DNA from: Paracoccaceae bacterium
GTDB lineage: Bacteria > Pseudomonadota > Alphaproteobacteria > Rhodobacterales > Rhodobacteraceae
Direction of reading: 5' to 3'
NCBI GenBank assembly: GCA_027489355.1
Contig: JAIXZY010000079.1
Location: 82,936-146,935 of the forward strand
Length of the DNA stretch: 64,000 nucleotides
Position 1 is the stretch's first letter. The number at the start of each line of letters is the position of its first letter. The translations under genes were made by a program, and so were the position numbers. A model generated the notes under the pieces. It ran no database searches. It saw only the letters and a program-made list of their open reading frames with translations, and was not told the DNA's origin. Positions 36,888 to 45,794 of this stretch are shown piece after piece.

Positions 36888-37607
36888 TCAGGCGCCGATG
36901 AACTCGCGCACGAAGGGCGTCGCGGGCCGCGCCCGGATGTCCTGCGGCTTGCCGATCTGCTCGATCTTGCCCATCGACATGACGACGACCAGGTCGGCAA
37001 GCTCCATCGCCTCGTCCTGGTCATGCGTGACGAAAACGGTGGTCAGCCCCGTCGTGTCATGGATGTCGCGCAGGCCCTGGCGCAGCTCCTTCCGCACCTT
37101 CGCGTCCAGCGCGCCGAAGGGTTCGTCGAGGAGCAGCATCCGCGGCTCGATGGCCAGCGCACGCGCCAGGGCCACCCGCTGCCGCTGGCCGCCGGACAAC
37201 TGGCTGGGATAGCGCGACCCGATGTCGGGCAACTGGATCAGGTCCAGCAGCTTCGTCACCCGCCGCGCGATTTCCGCCTTCTGCGGGCGGGTCGCGCTGG
37301 GGCGGGCGTTCAGGCCGTAGGCGATGTTGTCGAAGACGGTCATATGCCGGAACAGCGCATAAGACTGGAACACGAACCCCGCCCGCCGCTGTTGCACCGA
37401 AAGGCCGGTGGCGTCCTGCCCGTCGAACAGCACCCGGCCCGAGGTCGGGAACTCCAGCCCGCCGAGGATGCGCAGAAGCGTGGTCTTGCCTGACCCCGAG
37501 GGGCCGAGAAGCGCCACCAGCGCGCCCGAGGGGATGGCAAGCGACACGGGGTGCAGGGCCGCCGTGGTGCCGAACTGCTTGGAGATCTCGTCGATTTCGA
37601 TGTGCAT
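36888..37607 (-). CDS. cysA: Sulfate ABC transporter ATP-binding protein, short form
   Basis: This 239-aa ATPase has Walker [10 protein letters not shown], signature [15 protein letters not shown], Walker [12 protein letters not shown] and the H-loop [15 protein letters not shown]. CysA is usually about 350 aa with a C-terminal regulatory/TOBE part; here the protein stops just after the ATPase core, so allosteric control through that part is absent. The start ATG 37607 gives the family N-terminus [13 protein letters not shown]. It is the last gene of the sbp-cysT-cysW-cysA operon. Confidence 0.92.
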   Translation of the reverse strand: MHIEIDEISKQFGTTAALHPVSLAIPSGALVALLGPSGSGKTTLLRILGGLEFPTSGRVLFDGQDATGLSVQQRRAGFVFQSYALFRHMTVFDNIAYGLNARPSATRPQKAEIARRVTKLLDLIQLPDIGSRYPSQLSGGQRQRVALARALAIEPRMLLLDEPFGALDAKVRKELRQGLRDIHDTTGLTTVFVTHDQDEAMELADLVVVMSMGKIEQIGKPQDIRARPATPFVREFIGA

Positions 37608-37614
37608 GGGGACC

Positions 37615-38469
37615 TCAGTGGCGATGGGTGGCGGCAAGCTGGTCGGCATGACGCAGCTCCAGCAGGGTCTTCAGCAAGAGCGTGACCAGCGCCAGGAGCG
37701 CCAGCACCGCGGCCAGCGTGAAGGCCGCGACCGAGAGGTATTCCTGGTACAGCATCTCGATCGTGGTCGGGATCGTCGCGGTCTGGCCGCGGATCTTGCC
37801 TGAGACGACGGCGACCGCCCCGAACTCGCCCATCGCGCGGGCGTTGCAGAGAAGGACACCGTACAACAGCGCCCAGCGGATGTTCGGCAGCGTCACCGTC
37901 CAGAACACCCGCCAGCCCCCCGCGCCAAGGGTCAGCGCGGCCTCTTCCTCGGCCCGGCCCTGTTCGATCATAACGGGGATGAGTTCCCGCGCGACGAAGG
38001 GGAAGGTCACGAACATCGTGGCCAGGACGATCCCCGGCATGGCGAAGACGATGGGATAGCCCTGGTCCACCAGCCAGGCCCCGATGGCCGAATTCGCGCC
38101 GAAGGTCAGCACGATGCACAGACCCGCGACGACCGGCGAGACGCTGAACGGCAGGTCGATCAGCGTGATCAGGAAGGCCTTGCCGCGAAAGTCGAACTTG
38201 GTGATGAACCAGGCCGCCGCAATGCCGAAGGCGGCGTTCAGCGGCACCGAGATCGCCGCAATGGTCACCGTCAGCTTGATCGCGGCCCAGGCGTCCTTGT
38301 GCGACAGGCTTTGCAACGCCGCCCCTATCCCGTCGCGCAACGCCTCGACGAAAACCGCGACAAGGGGCGCGAGGACCAGCACCGACAGCCCCGTGACCGC
38401 CAGCGCGATCAGGGCGCGGCGGGCCAGCGGGGTCTCATCGGTCGCAGGCCGGAAGGTTGCGTCAGACAT
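37615..38469 (-). CDS. cysW: Sulfate ABC transporter permease CysW
   Basis: This 284-aa inner-membrane protein has the binding-protein-dependent permease loop [23 protein letters not shown], which docks onto CysA, and [15 protein letters not shown], typical of CysW. It overlaps cysT by 8 bp and is followed by cysA after 7 bp. Confidence 0.94.
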   Translation of the reverse strand: MSDATFRPATDETPLARRALIALAVTGLSVLVLAPLVAVFVEALRDGIGAALQSLSHKDAWAAIKLTVTIAAISVPLNAAFGIAAAWFITKFDFRGKAFLITLIDLPFSVSPVVAGLCIVLTFGANSAIGAWLVDQGYPIVFAMPGIVLATMFVTFPFVARELIPVMIEQGRAEEEAALTLGAGGWRVFWTVTLPNIRWALLYGVLLCNARAMGEFGAVAVVSGKIRGQTATIPTTIEMLYQEYLSVAAFTLAAVLALLALVTLLLKTLLELRHADQLAATHRH

Positions 38470-39298
38470 TGCCGATCCTCCTGCGGCTCCAGACCTGGAT
38501 CAGGTTGATCACCAGTAGCATCGCGAAGCTGATCAGCAGCATGGCGATCCCGATGGCGGCGGCCGCGTCATAGTTGAACTCTTCCAGCTGGATCACGATC
38601 AGCAGGGGCGCGATCTCGGTGACCAGCGGGATGTTCCCGGCGATGAAGATGACCGAGCCGTATTCGCCCACCGCCCGCGCCAGCGCCAGCGCAAAGCCGG
38701 TCAGCGCGGCGGGTGCCAGCATCGGCAGGACGACGTGGCGCAGCGTGTGCAGGCGGGAGGCACCCAGGGTGGCCGAGGCCTCCTCGACCTCGCGGTCGAT
38801 CTCCTCGATCACGGGCTGGACCGTGCGGGCCACGAAGGGCAAGCCGACGAAAACAAGCGCGATCAGGATGCCCCACTGCGTGTAGGCGATCTTCCAGCCG
38901 ATCTCGGCGGCCAGCGCCCCGAAAGCCCCGTTCGGGGCGTACAACGCGGTCAGCGAGATGCCGGCGACGGCCGTGGGCAAGGCGAAGGGCAGGTCCACCG
39001 CCGCATCCAGCAACCGGCGGCCGGGGAAACGGTAGCGGACCAGGACCCAGGCCAGCAGGACCCCGAAGACCAGGTTGAACAGCGCCGCGATCAGCGACAG
39101 GCGGAAGGACAAGAACAGCGCGGCCCAGACACGCTCGCGGTTCACTGTCTCCCAGATGCCGACCAAACCGTAATTGGCGCCCTTCAGAAGAAGGGCGCCG
39201 ATGGGCAGAAGCACGACGAGAGAGAGCATCGTCAGGGTGATCCCCATGCTGAGGCCAAGGCCGGGCATCGGGGATCGGTTCACAAGCGGTCTGCCCAT
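38462..39298 (-). CDS. cysT: Sulfate ABC transporter permease CysT (CysU)
   Basis: This 278-aa permease contains [24 protein letters not shown] and the docking loop [22 protein letters not shown]. Two adjacent ATGs exist (39301 and 39298); AAGGAG is best spaced for 39298. It pairs with CysW to form the membrane channel. Confidence 0.94.
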   Translation of the reverse strand: MGRPLVNRSPMPGLGLSMGITLTMLSLVVLLPIGALLLKGANYGLVGIWETVNRERVWAALFLSFRLSLIAALFNLVFGVLLAWVLVRYRFPGRRLLDAAVDLPFALPTAVAGISLTALYAPNGAFGALAAEIGWKIAYTQWGILIALVFVGLPFVARTVQPVIEEIDREVEEASATLGASRLHTLRHVVLPMLAPAALTGFALALARAVGEYGSVIFIAGNIPLVTEIAPLLIVIQLEEFNYDAAAAIGIAMLLISFAMLLVINLIQVWSRRRIGNV

Positions 39299-39307
39299 CA
39301 TCTCTCC

Positions 39308-40423
39308 TTACTTCGGCACGTAGATCTGGTCGAAGATGCCGCCGTCGCCGAAGTGTTCGGGTTGCACCTTGGCCCAGCCGCCAAAGCTGGCGATGTCCAC
39401 AAGCTCCAGCTCCGGGAAGCGGGCCACATCCTCTGGCGCGGCTTTCGAGCTGTCCCAGCCGCGGTAGAAGTTCTTGAAGGCAATCGCCTGGCCTTCGGGC
39501 GAGTAGAGGAAGTTCAGATAGGCCTCGGCCAGCTTGCGCTGCTCGTCGGACTTGATGTTGCTCTCGACCAGGGCGACCGGCGGCTCGGCCAGGACGCTGA
39601 CCGACGGCACCACGATGTCGAACTGATCCTCACCGATTTCCTTCAGCGCCAGGTAGGCCTCGTTTTCCCAGGCCAGCAGCACGTCACCGATCCCGCGCTG
39701 GGCGAAGGTGGTGGTCGACCCGCGTGCGCCCTGGTCCAGGACGGGAACGTTCTTGTACAGCGCGCCGACGAACTCTTTCGGGTCCTTGCCGTTCTTCTCG
39801 GCCCAGGCCCAGGCGGCCAGGTAGTTCCACCGCGCCCCGCCACTGGTCTTGGGGTTCGGCGTGATCACCTCCACGCCCTCGGCCACCAGATCGCCCCAGT
39901 CCTTCAGGCCCTTCGGGTTGCCCTCGCGCACCAGGAACACGATGGTCGAGGTATAGGGCGACGAGTTGTGCGGCAGCTTCGTCTGCCAGTCGGCGGGCAG
40001 CTTCCCGGCCTCGGCGATCTTGTCGATGTCGGACGCCAACGCCAGCGTCACCACCTGCGCCTCAAGCCCGTCGATCACCGCGCGGGCCTGCGACCCCGAT
40101 CCGCCGTGGCTGACCTCGATCTCGGGCGCGGGGTTGCCCTGCGCGGTCCAGAAGGCGGCGAAAGCCTCGTTGACCTCGCGATACAGCTCGCGCGTCGGGT
40201 CATAGCTGACGTTCAGCAGGCTTTCCGCCTGGACCTGGGCGGGGGAGGCGCCCAGGCCCAGGACCGCCAGCGCCGCGCTGGCCGCAAGGCTGCGCAGGCG
40301 GCTGACCGGCCAGCCCGTCAGGCGGCGAAGCCCGTCGGCAATCGTGACGCGGCCGTCGTCATGCGCTTGGGCCAGAAAGCCCTGCGCGGTGATCGATCCG
40401 GCGACGGTAATGGTGGCAATCAT
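39308..40423 (-). CDS. Sulfate-binding protein with unusual N-terminal extension
   Basis: This is a 371-aa Sbp/CysP-type periplasmic protein. The mature part starts near [15 protein letters not shown] and contains [38 protein letters not shown] and [23 protein letters not shown], all standard sulfate-binding signatures. The signal peptide is [26 protein letters not shown], but it is preceded by about 40 in-frame residues ([16 protein letters not shown]... LRRLTGWPV) that look like a separate small beta-rich domain. AAGGAG precedes ATG 40423. A second in-frame ATG at 40516 overlaps the stop of the upstream gene (ATGA), giving 31 more residues. Confidence 0.88.
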   Translation of the reverse strand: MIATITVAGSITAQGFLAQAHDDGRVTIADGLRRLTGWPVSRLRSLAASAALAVLGLGASPAQVQAESLLNVSYDPTRELYREVNEAFAAFWTAQGNPAPEIEVSHGGSGSQARAVIDGLEAQVVTLALASDIDKIAEAGKLPADWQTKLPHNSSPYTSTIVFLVREGNPKGLKDWGDLVAEGVEVITPNPKTSGGARWNYLAAWAWAEKNGKDPKEFVGALYKNVPVLDQGARGSTTTFAQRGIGDVLLAWENEAYLALKEIGEDQFDIVVPSVSVLAEPPVALVESNIKSDEQRKLAEAYLNFLYSPEGQAIAFKNFYRGWDSSKAAPEDVARFPELELVDIASFGGWAKVQPEHFGDGGIFDQIYVPK

Positions 40424-40512
40424 CTCGGTCTCCTTCGGGGCCCGCGATCTGCGCGGGGCAATGGGGCGATAGGGCGCAAGGCCCAGAATGGTCTGCGGCA
40501 GGGGCAGGGCCG

Positions 40513-40752
40513 TCATGCGGCACCCCCGATCGGCTCGATGCGGGCCTCCCAGACCTTGGCATCACGACCGGACAGCAGTTCGGCCACGGCTTCGGCGGGA
40601 TCTCTGGTGAACAGGACCAGCGGGCTGCCGTTCACCCGGTGGGTCAGGCCGGTGCGGCGGTCCACCAGTCGGACGGCGCAGGCCTGGCGAAGGGGCTTGG
40701 CCAGGGCGGTCACCTGATCCGCCAGCTTGCGATGCGTCGCGGCAAGGCTCAT
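40513..40752 (-). CDS. Small conserved-looking protein at head of sulfate operon
   Basis: This 79-aa protein ([20 protein letters not shown]...) has a GGAGATGG ribosome site upstream. It is followed by the sulfate-binding protein on the same strand and overlaps that frame's upstream ATG by 4 bp. The central [22 protein letters not shown] resembles a short beta meander. No family recognised; operon position suggests a role in sulfate uptake or its control. Confidence 0.6.
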   Translation of the reverse strand: MSLAATHRKLADQVTALAKPLRQACAVRLVDRRTGLTHRVNGSPLVLFTRDPAEAVAELLSGRDAKVWEARIEPIGGAA

Positions 40753-40946
40753 CGTCCATCTCCTTCTGTCGTCCGGGCAAGGCACCACGCCCTGCCGATA
40801 CCTAAATAACGACAGGAAGGATCGAGTATTGCAACGGAAAATTCACGCCGTATTCAGTCGTGATTTGAGAAGGATTTTCTCCGCCCCCTGCCCGAAACCG
40901 GTCCGGGAAACGAGGAGAATCTGATGGAATGGCAGAGAGTTGTCGC

Positions 40947-41405
40947 TTAAGCCGTTGTGCCCATCACCTGCTCGGCCACTGCGCCGGACCGCAGCATGTC
41001 TTCCAGCGTCAGCGAGTCGATGATCACCAGGTAGGACCAGAACACCTCGGCAAAGACCTTGCGGATTCGGCAGGTGGCCTCGTCGGTGCAGTCCTCGCAC
41101 CGCTGGTAGGCCCGGCGCGACAGGCAGGGCAGGGGGGCGATCGGTCCGTCGATTGTGCGCAGAAGCTCCGAGATCGAGATCTCGGAGGGCCGTTTCAGCA
41201 GGCTGTAGCCGCCCGACCGTCCCCGGATCGACGCGATTACGCCGGCATTGCGCACTTCCAGAAGGATATGCTCCAGGAAGCGCTTCGGCGTGCCCGAGCG
41301 TTTCGCGATCTCCTCGATCGTCAGCGCCTGCGGCTGGGCCTTCGCGGCCTCGTCGCCCAGCACCAGAAGCGCCTTCAGCGCATATTTCATCTTCTGCGTG
41401 ATCAT
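40947..41405 (-). CDS. Rrf2-family transcriptional regulator with four-cysteine loop
   Basis: This 152-aa winged-HTH protein (KYALKALLVLGDEA; SGTPKRFLEHILLEVRNAGVIASIRGRSGGYSL) belongs to the IscR/CymR/NsrR family. The loop PCLSRRAYQRCEDCTDEATC supplies Cys94, Cys103, Cys106 and Cys112, which could hold an Fe-S cluster. It lies upstream of the sulfate importer on the same strand, so control of sulfur uptake, as with CymR, is a reasonable inference. The 194-bp gap between them carries the operon promoter; GAGAA-N5-TTCTC near 40868 is one dyad there. Confidence 0.9.
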   Translation of the reverse strand: MITQKMKYALKALLVLGDEAAKAQPQALTIEEIAKRSGTPKRFLEHILLEVRNAGVIASIRGRSGGYSLLKRPSEISISELLRTIDGPIAPLPCLSRRAYQRCEDCTDEATCRIRKVFAEVFWSYLVIIDSLTLEDMLRSGAVAEQVMGTTA

Positions 41406-41570
41406 GGCGAAAGGCTACGCTCCGGAATGTCGAGAATCAATGTCGCGAATGCCGCGCCGGGCAACACGGGTGCCTGCATCTGACAGGGCCAGACAATAAA
41501 CACGATAATTATGGTAGACATTGACGGGTTTTCAGGCAACCTTACCCAAGACCGAAAGAAAGGAGGCCCG

Positions 41571-42044
41571 ATGACCGACCTTGATCTCATTGACCGCAAG
41601 ATCGTCGCCGAACTGATGCGGGATGCAACGCTGCCCATCGCCCAGATTGCCGACCGGGCCGGCCTGTCCCAGACCCCCGCCTGGAAACGCATCCAGAAGC
41701 TCGAATCGTCGGGCGTTCTTCTGGCGCGTGTCGCTCTTGCCGATCCCGCCAGGCTGGGCTTCGGCCTGACGGTCTTTGTCGGGATCGAGGCACCAGACCA
41801 CTCGCCCGAATGGCGCGACAGTTTCGCGCGGGCGGTGGGCGAGATCCCGGAAATCATGGAAGTCTACCGGATGGCGGGGGAGCTGGACTATCTCCTGCGG
41901 GTTTCGGTGCCGGACATGGCTGCCTTCGACACGCTGTACAAACGCCTGACCGATGCAGTGCCGATCAAGAACGTGACCAGCCATTTCGCGATGGAAAGGA
42001 TGAAGTTCACCACCGCCTATCCGGTGGACACCCGAAACCGCTGA
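41571..42044 (+). CDS. Lrp/AsnC-family transcriptional regulator
   Basis: This 157-aa protein has an N-terminal HTH (LIDRKIVAELMRDATLPIAQIADRAGLSQTPAWKRIQKLESSGVL) and a C-terminal RAM ligand domain (VYRMAGELDYLLRVSVPDMAAFD). ATG 41571 is preceded by AAAGGAGG; the track start adds 20 residues. Target genes are not evident; the gap 41406-41570 is AT-rich near 41500 and likely contains its promoter. Confidence 0.93.
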   Translation: MTDLDLIDRKIVAELMRDATLPIAQIADRAGLSQTPAWKRIQKLESSGVLLARVALADPARLGFGLTVFVGIEAPDHSPEWRDSFARAVGEIPEIMEVYRMAGELDYLLRVSVPDMAAFDTLYKRLTDAVPIKNVTSHFAMERMKFTTAYPVDTRNR

Positions 42045-42152
42045 CGGCGCATGCAGGACGCGCACATCTCGACGTCCGTGAGACGTGCTCCTTGCTCCCA
42101 TACGGTTCGCACGGCCTGCGACCAAGCACGTCGTCAGTCCATCTCCTCTGGC

Positions 42153-42173
42153 TGAGACGCCCACGGCGTCTCA
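42153..42173. terminator. Bidirectional hairpin between lrp-type gene and btpA-type gene
   Basis: TGAGACGCC-cac-GGCGTCTCA is a perfect 9-bp stem in the 145-bp gap between two convergent genes, followed by CTTTC on the plus strand. Confidence 0.65.
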
Positions 42174-42189
42174 CTTTCGCGGGATGCCG

Positions 42190-43026
42190 TCAGAGGCCTG
42201 CTGCCGCGCGTTCGACAAAACGCCTGACACGTTCCGGCTCCACCGGATTCCACCAGACCCCGCCCACTTTCAGTGACGACGCGACAATAACGCCATTGGT
42301 GCGCGACAGGATGGCCAGGACGTTGTCTTCCGTGACGCCCGATCCCACCAGAACCGGGAGATGCGTTGCAGCCCCGATCTCATCGATCTCCTCCGGGCTT
42401 GCGGCGTGGCCCGTTCGTTGGCCCGTTGCGATGACGCAATCTGCGTCGAAGAATGCCAGGTCACGGGTCAACTCGGTGACGGATCGGTCCGCGACGATGG
42501 CGTGGCTGCCATGTTTCACATGAGCATCGGCGAAGATGCGCACGTTCTCGGCCCGCAGCAGCGATCGGTACCGCAGCGCCTCGCCCGCCCTCCCTTCCAT
42601 GAATCCCTCGTTGGCGACATAGGCGTTGGCCCATTGGTTGACCCGGACAAAGTCGGCCCCGCCTGCCACTGCAGTTGCTATGGCCGGCAGCGGCGCGTTG
42701 GCAAGGACGTTGATGCCGACGGGCATGCCCGTGGCGCGCCTGACGCGGTCGGTGACCACCGACAGGAAGGCCGGCGTCTCGGGGCCGATATCCTCGGGCT
42801 TCGAGAACGGGATGTCGCCGTGGTTCTCGACAATCAGTCCATGCATGCCGCCGGCAGCCAGCGCCTCGGCATCGCGCAGGCAGGCGTCGTAGATGCTGTC
42901 CATCGTCGCGCCCCGATAGCGCGGAGAGCCGGGAAACGGCGGGCAGTGGATCATTCCGATCAGGGCTTTCTCGCGCCCGAAGATTTCGCCTATCGCGCCA
43001 GAGCCGCGGTTGGATATGGTTTGCAT
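42190..43026 (-). CDS. BtpA/SgcQ-family TIM-barrel protein
   Basis: This 278-aa protein shows ALIGMIHCPPFPGSPRYRG, GLIVENHGDIPF, GINVLANAPLPAIATAVAGGADFVRVN and VLVGSGVTEDNV, hallmarks of the BtpA family. BtpA itself affects photosystem I in cyanobacteria, while SgcQ-type members occur in sugar operons as presumed enzymes. Here the surrounding kinase, ABC importer and hydrolase favour a sugar-catabolic role. It is divergent from the PfkB kinase gene with a 32-bp gap. Confidence 0.88.
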   Translation of the reverse strand: MQTISNRGSGAIGEIFGREKALIGMIHCPPFPGSPRYRGATMDSIYDACLRDAEALAAGGMHGLIVENHGDIPFSKPEDIGPETPAFLSVVTDRVRRATGMPVGINVLANAPLPAIATAVAGGADFVRVNQWANAYVANEGFMEGRAGEALRYRSLLRAENVRIFADAHVKHGSHAIVADRSVTELTRDLAFFDADCVIATGQRTGHAASPEEIDEIGAATHLPVLVGSGVTEDNVLAILSRTNGVIVASSLKVGGVWWNPVEPERVRRFVERAAAGL

Positions 43027-43058
43027 CGGAAGACCCTTAAGTGGAGAGCGGCGACGTC

Positions 43059-43940
43059 ATGCGCGCCTTCGTGATTGGCAACGTGGCCCTGGATGAGGCC
43101 GTGACGGTAGAGGTCCTGCCTGCGTTCGGCGCGTCGATCCACGCGCAGGCGGGGGAGATCGATCTGGGCGGAAAGGGCGCGAACCAGGCGATCGTCCTGG
43201 GCCGGGCGGGACTGACCTGCCGGTTCTGTGCCGCCGTGGGGGACGACAGTCGTGCCGACGACATCCGGGCGCGTCTGGCTGCCGAGCCGCTGGAAACCGA
43301 CCTTGTCCGCGTTCCGGGCGTGGCCAGCGATTTCTCGATCATCCTGCGGACGAAGGCGGGCGACAATGCGATCATCACCACCAATGCGGCGGCCTCGGGG
43401 CTGACGGCCGGTGCCGCTTGCGCGACGCTGGCCGGTGCAGGGCCCGGCGATCTGCTGGTTCTGCAAGGCAACCTGTCGGCCGAGGCGACTGTCGCCGCCC
43501 TGGCCGAGGGCCGACGGCTGGGGATGCGGACCGCGCTGAACCCATCGCCGCTGCGGTCCTTCTTCGACACGCTTTGGCCGCTGGTGGACGTCGCCTTCGT
43601 GAACGAGACCGAGGCAGCCGCCCTGGGGGGAACCGCCGGACTGCTGACCCAAGGCGTGCCGCAGGTCGTGCTGACCCTTGGCTCGGAAGGCGCGCGGCTG
43701 GTGACGGCGGGGCAGGATGTGCTGGTCCCGGCGGCACCCTGCGACCCGGTCGACACCACGGGCGCGGGCGATTGCTTCATGGCGACCGCGCTCGCTTCGG
43801 CGGCGCTGCGCGGGGTGGCGCTGGACGCCCGCGCCCTGCGCCATGCGGCGGCGGCGGCGGCGATCACCGTGTCGCGCCCCGGAACCGGAACCGCCTTCCC
43901 CACCAGGGCCGAGCTGGCAGAGATCCTGCGCCAGCCGTGA
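43059..43940 (+). CDS. PfkB-family carbohydrate kinase (ribokinase-like)
   Basis: This 293-aa protein has GGKGANQAIVLGRAG (sugar-binding motif), NPSPLRSFFDTLW, FVNETEAAAL and the catalytic DTTGAGDCFMATAL with Asp as base. It phosphorylates a sugar or nucleoside. I use ATG 43059, with GGAGAG upstream; the GTG at 43041 in the track would add six residues. It is convergent with the amidotransferase-like gene, 6 bp apart. Confidence 0.92.
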   Translation: MRAFVIGNVALDEAVTVEVLPAFGASIHAQAGEIDLGGKGANQAIVLGRAGLTCRFCAAVGDDSRADDIRARLAAEPLETDLVRVPGVASDFSIILRTKAGDNAIITTNAAASGLTAGAACATLAGAGPGDLLVLQGNLSAEATVAALAEGRRLGMRTALNPSPLRSFFDTLWPLVDVAFVNETEAAALGGTAGLLTQGVPQVVLTLGSEGARLVTAGQDVLVPAAPCDPVDTTGAGDCFMATALASAALRGVALDARALRHAAAAAAITVSRPGTGTAFPTRAELAEILRQP

Positions 43941-43946
43941 AGGCCA

Positions 43947-44714
43947 TCAGCCTGGTTCATGCGCGAGCCAACCCAGGAGGTTCTTCCAGAGGCGGCCATA
44001 ACCTTCCCAGCTGCAAAACGCCGGCGACAGCCAGTGCGGCCCGATATCCGAGGTCCAGGCGGCGGTGCGGCCCTTGCCGAACCCGCCCAGAACCAGCAGC
44101 GGATGGCCGCCCTGATCTTGCGGAATCCGCGCCAGAACCTGGGCGTCCGGGCGAACTTCGACCTCGTTGACGCCAAGGACGAAGGGCCAGGCCCCGTCCA
44201 GCCCCGCCAGCACCGGGTGCCGGGGCTCCAGCACCTCGGCAATCGCGCCTTCCGGCATTTCCACGCGGTCGTCCCACGGGAGGCAGGTGACGGGCAACAC
44301 GTCCTCGACCGGGGTCTTGCGCCAGCGCGCCTTGCCGTCGATCCCCTGAAAGCTGAAGTAGCCGCCCACCATCAGAAGCCCGCCGCCGCGTTCGACCCAG
44401 GCCTTGATCAGCCGCAGCCGGTTCGGCACGGTCTGCGACCGCAGCCAGACCGCGGGCGGCAGCAGGAACGAATTCGCGCCGATGTCGGACAGGATGATGA
44501 CGTCGTAGGCGTCCAGCCCCTCCATCTCGAAGGGGAACTTCTCGACCGCGTCATGCGCCGTCATGTAGGTCAGCTCGAAGTCGGAGCCTTTCAGCGCCTC
44601 GACCAGCGGTTCGGCCCCCAGATGGAACGTGACGCTGCCGAACTGATCGAAGCCCTTGTAATGGGTGGCCGAGGAAACCCAGCTTTCGCCGACGAGTAGC
44701 ACCTTGGTGGTCAT
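43947..44714 (-). CDS. Class I glutamine amidotransferase-like protein
   Basis: This 255-aa protein shows KVLLVGESWVSS, DVIILSDIGANSFLLPP, LRLIKAWVERGGGLLMVGGYFSFQG and HPLLVLGGFGKGRTAAWTSDIGPHW. This is the ThuA-like/glutamine amidotransferase-type flavodoxin fold found near sugar operons. The nucleophile Cys expected in classical amidotransferases is not in the GGY position, so enzymatic activity is uncertain. It is the last gene of the operon, 15 bp after the hydrolase. Confidence 0.78.
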   Translation of the reverse strand: MTTKVLLVGESWVSSATHYKGFDQFGSVTFHLGAEPLVEALKGSDFELTYMTAHDAVEKFPFEMEGLDAYDVIILSDIGANSFLLPPAVWLRSQTVPNRLRLIKAWVERGGGLLMVGGYFSFQGIDGKARWRKTPVEDVLPVTCLPWDDRVEMPEGAIAEVLEPRHPVLAGLDGAWPFVLGVNEVEVRPDAQVLARIPQDQGGHPLLVLGGFGKGRTAAWTSDIGPHWLSPAFCSWEGYGRLWKNLLGWLAHEPG

Positions 44715-44729
44715 GAAATCCTCATATCG

Positions 44730-45794
44730 TCAGAGCGATGCGTCAAAGACGCGCCGCGGATTGGTTGTCATCAGCATGTCGCGCGACGCCGCATCCATCC
44801 CGTGGCGCGCAAGTCGCGGCAGGAAGTGCCGTTGCACGAAGGCATAGCCGTTCCCGCCATAGCGCGTCAGCATCATCTTGATGAACACGTCCTGCGACAG
44901 CAGCACCCGGTCCAGATGCCCGGCGTCCGCCAGCCGAAGGATGGCCCGCGCCACCTCGTCGTCGCTGGGGCATTGCACCTGCTGGTCGGCATAGAAGTAA
45001 TCCATGCCGATCATGTCGAATTCCACGAAAGCCCCGCGTTCGGCGATGGTGCGCTGGTAGTCCCAGTCGTCGTGCGAGGGGTTCATGTGGCAAAGGACGG
45101 TGTGCGCCAGATCGCCGCCCTCGGCCTCGACGATGTCGAGGACGCGGTGGCCAAGACGGAACCAGCCCGGCAGATGCACCATCAGGGGCAGGCCGGTCCG
45201 CACCTGCGCCCGCGCCGCGCCGCGCAAGGATTTCTCTTCCTCGGCGGTGAAGTCGGAGGACACGCCGATCTCGCCAATGAGACCGATCCTGGCATCGGTG
45301 CCGTCGGTGCCTTGCAGGGCCTCGGTCACGATCTGGTGGGCGATGTCATCGACGGACAGGCGCGCGACCTCCTCGGGCATCGAGGAGGCAAGGTAGTAGC
45401 CCGCCCCCATCACGATGTTCAGCCCGCTTTCCGCAGCGATCCGCCGCAGCTTGACCGGGTCGCGCCCGATCCCGCGGCAGGTCGGGTCCACCACGGTCCG
45501 CCCGCCAGCTTTCGCAAAGGCGCCGATCTCCTCGATGCACAGGTCCAACTCGTCCAGCGCGATGTTGTGCTTGTTCACGAAGGGGTCCTGCCGCAGCTCG
45601 GACAGGATTTCCATCCGCACCGGCCCCTCGGCCAGATGCTGCCGGTCGGGGTCCTTCGGCGGGTTCCACCAGCAGGAACAGTCGTTCTGCAGGTGTTCGT
45701 GCATCAGCGTCACGCCCAGATCGGTGCTGGGGATCGGGCCGTTCACGGTCATCACCAGACCTGAGCCCACATGCGCTTGCGACAGTTCGGTCAT
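44730..45794 (-). CDS. Phosphotriesterase-family metal-dependent hydrolase (probable lactonase)
   Basis: This 354-aa amidohydrolase-fold protein has the first metal site in LMHEHLQNDC (HxH), the bridging acid in IGEIGVSSD (Glu where PTE has carboxy-Lys), His in MVHLPGW and CHMNPSHDD, and Asp in VLLSQDVF. Relatives in sugar loci hydrolyse phosphorylated sugar lactones. The ATG at 45794 overlaps the permease stop (ATGA); the track ORF adds 115 residues of permease antisense and is rejected. Confidence 0.9.
   Translation of the reverse strand: MTELSQAHVGSGLVMTVNGPIPSTDLGVTLMHEHLQNDCSCWWNPPKDPDRQHLAEGPVRMEILSELRQDPFVNKHNIALDELDLCIEEIGAFAKAGGRTVVDPTCRGIGRDPVKLRRIAAESGLNIVMGAGYYLASSMPEEVARLSVDDIAHQIVTEALQGTDGTDARIGLIGEIGVSSDFTAEEEKSLRGAARAQVRTGLPLMVHLPGWFRLGHRVLDIVEAEGGDLAHTVLCHMNPSHDDWDYQRTIAERGAFVEFDMIGMDYFYADQQVQCPSDDEVARAILRLADAGHLDRVLLSQDVFIKMMLTRYGGNGYAFVQRHFLPRLARHGMDAASRDMLMTTNPRRVFDASL

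Noticed and set aside
38735-40717. 660-aa plus-strand ORF opposite the sulfate importer
   Set aside because: It is antisense to cysT and the sulfate-binding gene, which have clear family motifs; its translation is low-complexity Arg/Gln/Gly and matches nothing.
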